From positions 109,929,076 through 109,993,075 of the forward strand of contig OW799235.1 in assembly GCA_941918925.1 (NCBI GenBank): a stretch of DNA of 64,000 nt, written 5' to 3'. The stretch is from Phyto melanocephala (lineage: Eukaryota; Arthropoda; Insecta; Diptera; Rhinophoridae). The translations under genes and the position numbers were made by a program. This document shows positions 58,501 through 61,785 of this stretch, piece after piece; position 1 is the first letter of the stretch, and each line of letters opens with the position of its first letter. The notes beneath the pieces are model-generated. The model ran no database searches and was not told the origin of the DNA. It saw nothing but the letters and a program-made list of their open reading frames with translations.

Positions 58501-60871
58501 ATTGGCAATTTCAGATACGTCTCGACGTTGACGGTATGTCAAACGACGAATAGTTTTGTACTCGTATCCATTTTCTCCTAAAGCAGCAGAATTATTGGGT
58601 TCTTCTGCGAGCTTGACCTTAGCAGCATTCTCTGCATTATCTTGCTTAGTAGGATGCAAGTATATGTTTGCTAAAACAGTAGGCTGATCAGATCCTTCTG
58701 CAGTATTAGCTTTAGCCACAGCTTCTTCAGCCGGTGGCAAATAGTTGTTGACAATATCAAGGACATCACGGCGTTGGCGATATTTCAAGTGGCGAACAGA
58801 TTTATATTCGTAGCCATTTTCAGCTAAGACAGAAGATTTATTTGGTTCTTCTGTAGAGTTAACCTCAGCAATTTCATTTACTGTGACCTTTTTATTAGGT
58901 GGCAAGTAATTGTTTGCTACATCATTAAATTTATCTGATTCTTTCGTAGTTCTAATATCACCCACAACTTTTTCAGCTGGAGGTAAATATTCACTTTCAA
59001 TATCGGCGACGTCACGGCGTTGACGATATTTCAAGCGGCGTACAGTTTTATACTCGTAGCCATTTTCACCTAAACCGGGCTGTTTTATAGCTCCCTTGTT
59101 GTCTTCCGCAATTAATGTTAAATACTCGTTAGCTGAAACAGTAGCCTTTTCAGGCTGTTTGAGGGACTCAACTTCAGCAACAATCTCCCCACTAACATTT
59201 TCAATCGGTGGCCAGTATTCGTTCACAATATCGGAGACATCACGATGAACTGTTTTGTATTTATAACCAGTTTCTCCCAATACACCGGACAGCTCAGGTT
59301 CTTCAATAGTCTTAAATTTTGCCAAGGCTTTGGAGGTAGCCTCCTCATTTTCATCTTGAGCAAATTCGGAACGTTTTAAGACGTTATAGCGATAACTGTC
59401 ATCATTTAATAATCCAGAAGCAGTTATGTTTCTAGCATATATGTTAGTAATGTCAACTGACGATAAGCCAACTGGTTTATTAATGGCGGCAGCAGCTATT
59501 ACCGCTATAATAGCAAAACCTAATATTAAAAACCTCTGCAAAAAAAAAGAAATTTTTCAAAATATGTTTAAACAATGTATTATAAAACTTACCATTGTAA
59601 TGTTCACAACTAAACCTTTTGACTTGTTATAAGTTAGAAATGATACTTAAAGATTTTTGCAACTCTGAGTTCTAGTCGAACGTTTGAGCTAGAATGAGCT
59701 TAACAAACATAATACACACTTTTTATATAATTTTATCCAACCCAACTAACGGTTTGATCATATAACACTACATGTGCTTTTAAATGCTAATGCCACCCAT
59801 GCACGCATTCACTTGCAAAACAGTATTTTTGAAGTGGCCTCTTGTTAACTGTATTAATTGATTATACATTATGTTAAACAAATGTTGGCATCTAACCTTG
59901 ATAGCGAGAATATGTTTTAAGTGCTTTAACTTCATTAGTTGCAAAAGAGTCTCTTCTAAGCCAAACACTTGGCAGCTTTTCTCAAGTGCGACTTAAAGTG
60001 ATGATTATGATAGTGATGGTAGGATGAAGGCTGTAGCATACAGAAACTGGTGTTTATCAGCTTAAAATTGTTATAGTTTCTTTAGCGTTTAGGTTGTATT
60101 CAAACACTTCAAATAAATCATAATTGACTCTTTCGTTTTTAATCTCAATTCTATAGAAATAATTAGTGTAAAACTAAATGTAGAAGGCTTATTTTAATAA
60201 CGAACATAAATGGAAATAAAATAATTGGGGGATTAAGTCAACATACAAATTTTTTAGTAGAAAATATTTTTATTTTATGTTTAAATAACAAAATAAAATT
60301 TTCTTTTTTTATTATTTCTTCAATCATGCAAAAATTAAACGATTTTTAATTTTTTTAATGTTGCACTAAAATTTTTTAGATGCGAATGTTTAGAAATATA
60401 TTATTTAATAAAATTAGCTTATGAACGCCTACCACTAGCTATAAAATTTTTTTAATCGACTTTCTTTCCTTCATTCCCCTTTTTCTGCTTATTTATTCGG
60501 TACAAACACCAATGAACAAACAGTTGTGACACAGTTGACTATTAAACATTTCCTGCCTTTTTCCCCTAACATCTTCTTTAACTTCTTAGATTTACATAAA
60601 ATATATGTGCAAGTGTGTGATATGATCATATTTTGTTAAATTTTATATTTGTTTCATTATTTCTTATTTCTTTATAGGGCTTAGCACAATCTGGCGCCTG
60701 GGCATGTTTCGATGAATTCAATCGTATCGAATTGGAAGTATTGTCTGTGGTTGCGCAACAAATATTAACCATACAAAGAGCGATTGGCAGAAAAGTTGTT
60801 AAGTTCTTTTTCGAAGACACAATGCTACGTTTGGATCCAACATGTTCAATATTCATAACAATGAATCCAGG
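10469..60871 (+). CDS. Dhc62B: Axonemal inner-arm dynein heavy chain, 22 internal exons (partial gene; span includes introns)
   Basis: A microtubule motor heavy chain of ciliary or flagellar axonemes. Twenty-two exons joined at GT/AG sites give one frame of 1378 codons plus 2 bases, with phase agreement at every junction. Order: N-terminal tail (residues about 1-520 of the visible part), stalk-proximal tail and linker (about 520-1220), start of AAA1 (about 1221 onward) with Walker A GPAGTGKT at about 1274-1281 and Walker B CFDEFN at about 1324-1329. Linker phrases such as [18 protein letters not shown] and [10 protein letters not shown] are hallmarks of the DNAH3/7/12 class. EDIM in the linker and [14 protein letters not shown] in AAA1 lean toward DNAH12, hence Dhc62B; Dhc36C (DNAH7-like) is the alternative. 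The symbol is an orthology guess. The N-terminus and AAA2-AAA6 lie outside the window. Introns range from 55 bp to 11.1 kb. Confidence 0.9.
11092..12283. mobile_element. Non-autonomous element with AAGGCCTCGG termini
   Basis: The left end AAGGCCTCGGTACACTTACG and the complement of the right end (AAGGCCTCGGTATTCTAACG) match over about 24 bases with a few differences. Size is about 1.2 kb, with no transposase recognised. It contains the nested MITE 11334-11478. The target duplication is unclear (TTAA on the left, TTTG on the right), so the superfamily is not assigned. Confidence 0.55.
11334..11478. mobile_element. 145-bp GGGCCATTATTACA-type MITE, copy 1
   Basis: Diverged sister of 17355-17531. 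Left end GGGTCATTATTGAAAGTTGG; the right end is the complement of GGGCCATTATAACAACTTAC. TTA flanks both sides (11331-11333, 11479-11481). It sits inside the AAGGCCTCGG element. Confidence 0.65.
12733..12927 (-). pseudogene. hAT transposase C-terminal dimerisation domain
   Basis: 64 codons. The phrase [44 protein letters not shown] matches the hAT dimerisation motif (PTSV..ER.FS..G..V...RN.L....xN.L..L...). Roughly 100 bp separate it from the BED finger, so the middle of the transposase with most of the catalytic domain is deleted. Confidence 0.8.
13022..13122 (-). pseudogene. BED zinc finger of the same hAT relic
   Basis: On the minus strand: [20 protein letters not shown] then [14 protein letters not shown]. 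CxxC followed by HxxxxH with a preceding Leu is the BED finger consensus found at the N-terminus of hAT transposases. It lies directly N-terminal to the dimerisation domain at 12733-12927. Confidence 0.7.
13425..13690 (+). mobile_element. LINE 3' end, family shared with 22255-22764
   Basis: The plus-strand translation [31 protein letters not shown] parallels the minus-strand [20 protein letters not shown] at 22510-22764. The 3' UTR also matches (a block with GGGTCGAAAAGGGACCC and GGTCTGCTTC). Strongly 5'-truncated. Confidence 0.7.
13691..15141. other. Intron sequence without recognised features
   Basis: Part of the 4556-bp intron between visible exons 1 and 2. A short (CATA) run lies near 13735. 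Nothing else stands out. Confidence 0.5.
15142..15308 (+). CDS. Dynein heavy chain, visible exon 2
   Basis: 55 codons plus 2 bases, acceptor tcttttag, donor AG/gtatgt. The translation runs [16 protein letters not shown] through [22 protein letters not shown]. The [18 protein letters not shown] stretch, completed in the next exon, matches the DY..xxKR..xxYxLxSP region of DNAH3/7/12 tails. The intron after it is 5348 bp. Confidence 0.88.
15835..16110 (+). pseudogene. Mariner transposase fragment
   Basis: The translation [20 protein letters not shown] corresponds to the mariner phrase TP.PNI.G.KVMLCIWWDQ around the first catalytic Asp. Downstream [20 protein letters not shown] is a diverged continuation. 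It has many breaks, and no termini were found. Confidence 0.5.
17355..17531. mobile_element. 177-bp GGGCCATTATTACA-type MITE, copy 2
   Basis: Left end GGGCCACTATTACAACTTGC; the complement of the right end reads GGGCCATTATTACAACTTGC. The arms are about 50 bases. TTA is duplicated at 17352-17354 and 17532-17534. Best-preserved copy in the window; the related copy is 11334-11478. Confidence 0.8.
17936..18190. repeat. Possible relic of the CACGCAAAG MITE
   Basis: gcacgcaaaggaaaacaatg then gttatgac resembles the terminus of the element at 26544-27264, and further on aacagtatgatt echoes its interior. No matching right terminus was found. Confidence 0.3.
18893..19664 (-). mobile_element. Mariner element, decayed, with transposase relic
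   Basis: Short inverted ends (ggaggttca near 18894, tgaacctcc near 19653) enclose transposase pieces on the minus strand: [20 protein letters not shown] then [20 protein letters not shown] at 18963-19286, the mariner C-terminus. Between 19290 and 19450 there are remnants of the VNG..YR..I and W.GG.IGP region. Frames are broken throughout. Confidence 0.7.
20657..20836 (+). CDS. Dynein heavy chain, visible exon 3
   Basis: 180 bp, beginning with one base of a split Arg codon after acceptor ataaag and ending with CT before gtaagt. It encodes [15 protein letters not shown], then [18 protein letters not shown] and [10 protein letters not shown]. The VPW..xY..AR..xxxxLxxxHPxMxxLxxLW pattern is typical of the tail of this dynein class. 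A following intron of 241 bp starts a compact exon cluster. Confidence 0.9.
21078..21189 (+). CDS. Dynein heavy chain, visible exon 4
   Basis: 112 bp after acceptor gttacag, ending in phase 0 at GAT/gtaagt. The translation is [18 protein letters not shown], then [19 protein letters not shown]. It continues the N-terminal tail without a break. The intron after it is 107 bp. Confidence 0.9.
21297..21503 (+). CDS. Dynein heavy chain, visible exon 5
   Basis: 69 codons, phase 0 at both ends, after acceptor ttgtag. It encodes [18 protein letters not shown], then [16 protein letters not shown] and [19 protein letters not shown]. It corresponds to the W.P.........K..W..L......F..CV..LMS.QL..L region of the tail. 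The intron after it is 77 bp. Confidence 0.9.
21581..21793 (+). CDS. Dynein heavy chain, visible exon 6
   Basis: 71 codons, phase 0, after acceptor atgattag. The translation starts [20 protein letters not shown] and ends [10 protein letters not shown] before gtaagt. It contains an acidic EQEDDPDPF stretch. The intron after it is 1916 bp and carries a LINE fragment on the other strand. Confidence 0.88.
22255..23040 (-). mobile_element. LINE fragment, RNase H tail and upstream segment
   Basis: The minus ORF 22510-22764 contains [20 protein letters not shown], then [22 protein letters not shown], the C-terminal zinc knuckle of LINE ORF2. A GC-richer tract continues to about 23040 and probably belongs to the same insertion. 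The 3' UTR (22255-22500) matches that at 13560-13690. It lies in the intron between exons 6 and 7, antisense to the dynein. Confidence 0.7.
23710..23875 (+). CDS. Dynein heavy chain, visible exon 7
   Basis: 55 codons plus one base, acceptor ttttacag, donor G/gtaaac. It encodes [18 protein letters not shown], then [17 protein letters not shown] and [11 protein letters not shown] 62-bp intron separates it from the next exon, and the split Asp codon is completed there. Confidence 0.88.
23938..24152 (+). CDS. Dynein heavy chain, visible exon 8
   Basis: 215 bp after acceptor tgtttag. It encodes [18 protein letters not shown], then [19 protein letters not shown] and QHILPDLV, and ends in phase 0 at GTG/gtaagc. 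The next exon found is 9043 bp away. By comparison with vertebrate members of the class, roughly 25-30 residues may be missing at this junction, so a short phase-0 exon could be hidden in the intron. Confidence 0.87.
24225..25050. repeat. Dispersed repeat fragments of the same phrase family
   Basis: Two stretches (24225-24400 and 24795-25020) carry aatttctacaat, cataaagtggatattttctg and ggggagtagat phrases, diverged from one another. The second begins tatactcttcacacg, the usual end of the TTCGGC-hairpin repeats. Confidence 0.5.
25901..26065 (+). pseudogene. BED-type zinc finger fragment with a frameshift
   Basis: ATG at 25901 opens [29 protein letters not shown]. After one extra A in a run of eight the frame continues [19 protein letters not shown]. 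Together these give CxxC...L..H...xH, the BED finger of hAT-type transposases. Nothing further of a transposase follows. Confidence 0.6.
26279..27721 (-). mobile_element. Mariner-type element with 55-bp TIRs, interrupted by a MITE
   Basis: Termini CAGGGTGGACCAAAAGTCGC on the left and its complement on the right pair over about 55 bases with one mismatch, flanked by TA. The minus strand encodes the C-terminal half of a transposase: [23 protein letters not shown] with the second catalytic Asp, then [20 protein letters not shown] with the third Asp 34-type spacing, then VNKPQT. There a 721-bp MITE interrupts; beyond it come [20 protein letters not shown] and [15 protein letters not shown]. The N-terminal half is deleted. 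Confidence 0.88.
26544..27264. mobile_element. 721-bp MITE nested in mariner transposase
   Basis: Ends CACGCAAAGAAAAA on the left and the complement on the right (tttttctttgcgtg), both flanked by TA (26542-26543, 27265-27266). Removing it with one TA restores the transposase frame across KPQT and IEQLK, so the boundaries are secure. Very AT-rich interior with several copies of ATGGTTACC-like and ATGATT motifs. No ORF of its own. Confidence 0.85.
27981..28653. mobile_element. CAAGT-motif MITE, copy 1, holding a second repeat
   Basis: Ends tttcagactaggcaagtcac and the complement of cttgcccaatgcgaaa. The palindrome ACTTGCGCAAGT and relatives occur repeatedly near both ends. A copy of the TTCGGC-hairpin repeat (28155-28533) is inserted inside. 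A second copy without that insertion is at 39534-39853 in inverse orientation. Confidence 0.7.
28155..28533 (-). repeat. TTCGGC-hairpin repeat, short copy, nested
   Basis: Begins aaaacaaacaagagtgctat and attcggccatgccgaa and ends near gtgtgaagagtataa. The hairpin end matches those at 9480, 47815, 53180 and 53960. The uninterrupted sister of the host MITE at 39534-39853 shows the empty site. Confidence 0.65.
28654..31369. other. Intron sequence without recognised features
   Basis: Part of the 9-kb intron between exons 8 and 9. It holds no clear repeat ends or conserved frame. This, 24153-26278 and 31871-33195 are the places where a missing short dynein exon could be. Confidence 0.4.
31370..31870 (+). 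pseudogene. Mariner transposase relic
   Basis: The translation includes [20 protein letters not shown] (mariner EDLxALL...CQTQEELA), EIEYHTN and, after several stops, [19 protein letters not shown] matching TP.PNI.G.K.xLCxWWDQ. The second half is full of stops. No TIRs found. It lies in the intron between exons 8 and 9. Confidence 0.6.
33196..33386 (+). CDS. Dynein heavy chain, visible exon 9
   Basis: 63 codons plus 2 bases, acceptor atttcag, donor GC/gtaagt. The translation is [18 protein letters not shown], then [18 protein letters not shown] and [14 protein letters not shown]. It corresponds to the segment ahead of the ICxxFExI motif of axonemal dyneins. Confidence 0.9.
34098..34510 (-). 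mobile_element. Mariner deletion derivative, copy A
   Basis: The left end acaggtaggacaaatgtccc, actaccatttt matches the element at 38518. The minus-strand ORF 34244-34480 retains a transposase C-terminus: [28 protein letters not shown] then [20 protein letters not shown]. The right terminus was not located. Confidence 0.65.
35844..36028 (+). CDS. Dynein heavy chain, visible exon 10
   Basis: 185 bp. It encodes [18 protein letters not shown], then [14 protein letters not shown] and [16 protein letters not shown]. The pattern IC..xE....xA...PE.T.E...L..Y and .KRx.FLL matches the region where axonemal dynein tails run into the linker. The acceptor (aaacaaaaag) has a poor pyrimidine tract, but it is the site that keeps frame on both sides. 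The donor is A/gtaagt. Confidence 0.88.
36499..38411 (-). mobile_element. Tigger/pogo-like element containing a LINE
   Basis: TIR-like ends ttttacacggtaattgctcc on the left and the complement of accgtgtaaaaa on the right. The minus strand carries the N-terminus of a CENPB/Tigger-type transposase: [20 protein letters not shown], then EATVRTIKK and [15 protein letters not shown] at 37797-38008. The continuation [11 protein letters not shown] lies on the far side of the LINE, at about 36837-36881. Confidence 0.7.
36882..37793 (-). mobile_element. 5'-truncated LINE with RNase H domain, inserted in the Tigger-like transposase
   Basis: Minus-strand pieces: [11 protein letters not shown] with a stop just after, [20 protein letters not shown] (RNase H Glu and Asp), then [23 protein letters not shown] and finally [31 protein letters not shown]. 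This is RNase H followed by the C-terminal zinc knuckle of LINE ORF2. The 3' tail is AACCTAACCTAACCTAA. Flanks aaatcttcgtcat and aaatcatcaccat look like a diverged 13-bp target duplication. Confidence 0.8.
38518..39026 (-). mobile_element. Mariner deletion derivative, copy B
   Basis: The left end gggtaggacaaaagtcccgc taccattt is the complement, with a few differences, of the right end aaatggtagcggtacctttg. About 509 bp. The interior parallels copy A (34098) but the transposase frame is degraded by more changes. Confidence 0.65.
39200..39384 (+). repeat. TTCGGC-hairpin repeat, 3' fragment with a 27-bp triplication
   Basis: ggtggtgggtttctaaaatt then cggcacagacg...ctacttgttt is the 3' end seen at 9480 and 53190. 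Just upstream ctatagtgataagatttttt is repeated nearly three times at a spacing of about 27-30 bases; the other copies have it once. Confidence 0.55.
39534..39853. mobile_element. CAAGT-motif MITE, copy 2
   Basis: tttctgattaggcaagtctc on the left and the complement of cttgcctaatttgaaa on the right, with internal ttgcgcaagt and cttgcacaag motifs. It is the inverse-orientation sister of 27981-28653 and lacks the insertion present there. Confidence 0.7.
40230..40510 (-). pseudogene. hAT transposase remnant
   Basis: Minus-strand pieces in changing frames: [38 protein letters not shown] and [16 protein letters not shown], resembling the C-terminal half of BED/GTF2I-type hAT transposases (F..RF.D......W..L). 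Not translatable as one frame. Confidence 0.5.
41641..41758 (+). CDS. Dynein heavy chain, visible exon 11
   Basis: 118 bp after acceptor attcacag, donor CG/gtaagt. It encodes [18 protein letters not shown], then [20 protein letters not shown]. The D..LN..TF.xP pattern follows directly from the FLL segment of exon 10, as in homologues. It sits downstream of the 5612-bp intron that holds the Tigger-like and hAT elements. Confidence 0.9.
42131..42278 (+). CDS. Dynein heavy chain, visible exon 12
   Basis: 148 bp after acceptor gcatcag. It encodes [18 protein letters not shown], then [19 protein letters not shown], and ends in phase 0 at gtaggt. The high charge and heptad-like pattern suggest helical tail. 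The intron after it is 198 bp. Confidence 0.9.
42477..42634 (+). CDS. Dynein heavy chain, visible exon 13
   Basis: 52 codons plus 2 bases after acceptor cttgcag. It encodes [18 protein letters not shown], then [18 protein letters not shown] and [10 protein letters not shown]. The last codon is TG, completed to Trp by exon 14. The N.EE.L......F..L......xEKLW pattern is typical of dyneins at the start of the linker. The intron after it (11137 bp) is the longest complete one here. Confidence 0.9.
42635..43306. other. Intron sequence without recognised features
   Basis: Start of the 11.1-kb intron after exon 13. Diffuse AT-rich sequence. Confidence 0.45.
43307..43562. mobile_element. 256-bp CGACCCCTGTGCG MITE, copy 1
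   Basis: TIRs of 31 bases: left CGACCCCTGTGCGTGAAATT, and the complement of the right reads CGAGCCCTGTGCGGGAAATT; two mismatches in all. The second copy is 54296-54542. Non-coding. Confidence 0.85.
44970..45027. repeat. CA-rich microsatellite
   Basis: Interrupted CA repeat (acacacagacacgcacacac and neighbours). It gives apparent ORFs on both strands which I do not regard as genes. Confidence 0.8.
45761..47605. mobile_element. Element with AGGGTGATCGA inverted ends and a 110-bp tandem duplication at one end
   Basis: Units at 45761-45870 and 45871-45983 are near-identical and each contains tattagggtgatcgactcgg. The opposite end at 47592-47604 reads caatcgatcaccctac, its complement. The motif ACCGGTTTTTT recurs just inside both ends. 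No transposase recognised; superfamily unassigned. Confidence 0.55.
47799..48250 (-). repeat. TTCGGC-hairpin repeat, copy with empty MITE site
   Basis: Starts aaacaagtaagagtgctata ttcggctgtgccgaa and follows the same sequence as 53934-54890 (phrases cgccatttttccttatta, catttgataccaatattgag). At the position where 54296-54542 is inserted, this copy reads straight through (cccataaataaattag). The right boundary is unclear. Confidence 0.65.
48251..49765. other. Intron sequence without recognised features
   Basis: AT-rich, with no TIR pair or coding similarity seen. Confidence 0.45.
49766..50660. mobile_element. Element with ATATGGACATTTCCATG TIRs and repeated TACGTGACAT motifs
   Basis: Left end ATATGGACATTTCCATG and the perfect complement on the right (catggaaatgtccatat). 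Inside, TACGTGACA(T) occurs near 49789, 49957, 50155 and 50291, always in the same orientation, with a related cgtgacgtat near 50143. 895 bp, no ORF. Confidence 0.6.
51483..52346 (+). repeat. Tandem array of 288-bp units, three copies
   Basis: Units start acgcccacctcccatataac at 51483, 51771 and 52059, exactly 288 bp apart and nearly identical; a fourth partial unit follows. Single diverged units are present in the copy at 7856-9499, so the array expanded within this copy. Confidence 0.85.
52453..53068 (-). mobile_element. Mariner deletion derivative with TA duplication
   Basis: TIRs GAGGGTGGTTGAATTTTAAG and the complement of the right end GAGGATGGTTAAATTTTAAG, flanked by TA (52451-52452, 53069-53070). 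The minus strand keeps the transposase N-terminus in broken frames ([20 protein letters not shown]) and STHHRAQQL, then jumps to the C-terminus. 616 bp. Confidence 0.75.
53772..53838 (+). CDS. Dynein heavy chain, visible exon 14 (22 codons)
   Basis: A 67-bp exon after acceptor tttttacag and before gtaagt. Its first base completes Trp, then it reads [20 protein letters not shown] and HR, in phase 0 at the end. It matches the W(M)..xF..x.x..xEE.V..x motif. It is isolated between an 11.1-kb and a 1.5-kb intron. The frame, the Trp split and the family motif together make it convincing despite its size. Confidence 0.88.
53934..54892 (-). repeat. TTCGGC-hairpin repeat, copy interrupted by a MITE
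   Basis: Starts aaactaataagagttttata ttgggccgtgccgtatc (decayed hairpin) and ends gcataggtgaagggtataaa. Same sequence as 47799 on. The MITE 54296-54542 splits it. It lies in the intron between exons 14 and 15. Confidence 0.65.
54296..54542. mobile_element. 247-bp CGACCCCTGTGCG MITE, copy 2, nested
   Basis: Left CGACCGCTGTGCGTGAAATT; the complement of the right end is CGACCCCTGTGCGCGAAATG. About 85 percent like 43307-43562. Comparison with the uninterrupted repeat at 47799 shows the insertion point. Confidence 0.8.
55381..56271 (+). CDS. Dynein heavy chain, visible exon 15 (linker core)
   Basis: The largest exon: 297 codons, phase 0, from [20 protein letters not shown] to LKKCFEG. It carries the most conserved linker (DHC_N2) phrases: [52 protein letters not shown], then [34 protein letters not shown] and [20 protein letters not shown]. 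The linker is the mechanical element that swings during the power stroke. Acceptor ttcattag, donor GGT/gtaaga. Confidence 0.97.
56329..56433 (+). CDS. Dynein heavy chain, visible exon 16
   Basis: 35 codons, phase 0, after acceptor tatttcag. The translation is [20 protein letters not shown], then [15 protein letters not shown], ending at gtatgt. It corresponds to the I..L.F.....I..M.S.EGE.V.L segment that follows KKCFEG in all axonemal dyneins. It is flanked by introns of 57 and 55 bp. Confidence 0.95.
56489..56659 (+). CDS. Dynein heavy chain, visible exon 17
   Basis: 57 codons, phase 0. It encodes [20 protein letters not shown], then [20 protein letters not shown] and [11 protein letters not shown]. 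The W....PGQVVL.xS...WT.E motif marks the C-terminal linker. Acceptor ttctttag, donor gtaaac. Confidence 0.95.
56721..56868 (+). CDS. Dynein heavy chain, visible exon 18
   Basis: 49 codons plus one base. It encodes [20 protein letters not shown], then [20 protein letters not shown] and IVLDVH. The L..xVR..L....R.TxxAL.x.DVHxRD motif is conserved. The acceptor is aaaatag with the exon starting GTAGAG; the donor is G/gtaaag. Confidence 0.94.
56924..57022 (+). CDS. Dynein heavy chain, visible exon 19
   Basis: 99 bp encoding the Asp that completes DVHD, then [28 protein letters not shown] and KVTE, plus one base. Two GT donors exist. The first (57013) would give phase 0 and an early stop in the next exon; the second at 57023 (gtatgg) keeps the frame into KREEWV. 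I chose the second. The FDWxxQLRYYW motif is diagnostic. Confidence 0.93.
57084..57198 (+). CDS. Dynein heavy chain, visible exon 20 (start of AAA1)
   Basis: 115 bp after acceptor tttttaag. The translation is [20 protein letters not shown], then [17 protein letters not shown], with the last Arg split. [20 protein letters not shown] is the invariant entry into the first AAA module. Donor AG/gtaccg is weak but matched by the acceptor of the next exon. Confidence 0.95.
57586..57754 (+). CDS. Dynein heavy chain, visible exon 21 (AAA1 Walker A)
   Basis: 169 bp encoding [40 protein letters not shown] and [24 protein letters not shown] is the P-loop of AAA1, the main ATP-hydrolysing site of dynein. 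The Lys and Thr of the P-loop are intact. The intron that follows (2923 bp) contains the antisense gene at 58039-59595. Confidence 0.97.
58039..59595 (-). CDS. Secreted GYR/YLP-repeat protein, nested antisense in a dynein intron
   Basis: Two exons: the ATG alone at 59593-59595, a 57-bp intron (59536-59592, donor gtaagt, acceptor tttgcag), then 58039-59535 ending in TAG; 499 residues. The ORF in exon 2 is also open upstream through a TTG, but the spliced ATG with gtaagt is the better start. Residues 2-20 are a hydrophobic signal peptide ([18 protein letters not shown]). Six full tyrosine motifs of the type [18 protein letters not shown] begin at about 91, 160, 242, 324, 399 and 483, plus a degraded one at 48; spacing is 69-84 residues. 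About ten EYLPP-type motifs lie between them. This matches the insect-specific GYR and YLP motif families, whose function is not known to me. RQRR after three repeats resembles a furin site; the sixth copy has lost it (HQGSDD). Extracellular location is inferred from the signal peptide. Confidence 0.9.
59690..59732 (-). promoter_or_regulatory. TATA box and initiator of the nested GYR/YLP gene
   Basis: On the minus strand TATATAAAA lies at 59729-59721, and an initiator-like TCATT lies at 59697-59693. That places the predicted start (the A at 59695) about 31 bases after the TATA box, the standard spacing. The 5' UTR would be about 100 bases and the ATG ends the first exon. This supports an independently transcribed gene inside the dynein intron. 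Confidence 0.65.
59733..60677. other. Intron sequence upstream of the nested gene, no gene seen
   Basis: Lies between the promoter of the antisense gene and dynein exon 22. Regulatory sequence for the nested gene may be here but no specific site is recognisable. Confidence 0.45.
60678..60871 (+). CDS. Dynein heavy chain, visible exon 22 (AAA1 Walker B and sensor I)
   Basis: 64 codons plus 2 bases after acceptor ctttatag. It encodes [20 protein letters not shown], then [30 protein letters not shown] and SIFITMNPG (last codon split). CFDEFN is Walker B with the catalytic Glu present; TMNP holds the sensor I Asn. The donor is GG/gtaagt. The next exon, expected to begin with the YAGR motif, is not in the remaining 3.1 kb. 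Confidence 0.97.
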
Positions 60872-61481
60872 GTAAGTTTTAATTCGTTGCATATAAAGAT
60901 ATGCATTAAGCACATACACAGAGACGAAGATATAATCGAAAAGAAGCAACAAATAGAAAATTTAACTGATGTCTTGTTTATAAGAAAAGAATTGCATTTC
61001 TTAGCAGATATAGGAAAGAATTAATTCTTGGCATACAAATAAATTTTTAAAATTACATACATTAGTAATTTACCTTAATTATACCCAAGAAATAAGACAA
61101 AAAAATTGCCTAAAAAAGTGTAACCACTATTCTAAGTTAAACAAATTTTGTATAGTTCTGTGGCAATAAGAAAAAAAAGCTTATGTCTGTTTCTATAGTT
61201 TTTCCGAAAAGCACTTTAATATATTTGAATTCAAAAATTGAGCCCCTTTAAAATAAAGACTATCATATAAATTCTGCCCTATACAAATGAAACAGCATAT
61301 TTATTTTCGTATATTTTACTGAATTATAGATTTAAAGAAGTTGTTATCCCAAATGATATTGTTCTTTGAAAAAATATTTTTTTAAAAAGTTTTATGCTAT
61401 AACTTTCTGTAAAATTGTCCAAAAAAGTTGGAAATTTGCCTGCGGGTAATTTTTAATTCTAAGATTGCAATAATGTAACTA

Positions 61482-61785
61482 CAGTCGTGTCTCGATATAG
61501 TGAACACCCGATATAGTGAACCCCAAAATTTTTCCATGGAGTACTCTAAATAGTGAAAAACTCTAATAGTGAACAAAATTTTGAAAACAACTTCAACAAC
61601 AATTCTTTTAATTAACTTAAATAAGTATGTGCAAATTGTTTCTAATCAGCTATTGCATTTACATGTATGTATTTTTAGTAAATAAACGAGTTTTTGAACA
61701 AAAATTTCAACCTTGATATAGAGAACAACCTGGATACTATGAACAAGCCTTGCAAAAATTAGTTCACTATATCCAGACACGACTG
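61482..61785. mobile_element. 304-bp Tigger/pogo-like MITE
   Basis: 24-bp TIRs: CAGTCGTGTCTCGATATAGT GAAC on the left, and the complement of the right end differs at one base. TA flanks both sides (61480-61481, 61786-61787). The related phrase gatatagtgaa recurs inside. The termini resemble Tigger/pogo elements. In the last, incomplete dynein intron. Confidence 0.82.

Noticed and set aside
58039..59541. Nested gene starting at the in-frame TTG at 59541
   Set aside because: The TTG lies in the acceptor region tttgcag. The spliced ATG at 59595 with gtaagt, a short 57-bp intron and a well-placed promoter is the better model.
60626..60952. 108-codon minus-strand ORF
   Set aside because: Shadow of dynein exon 22.
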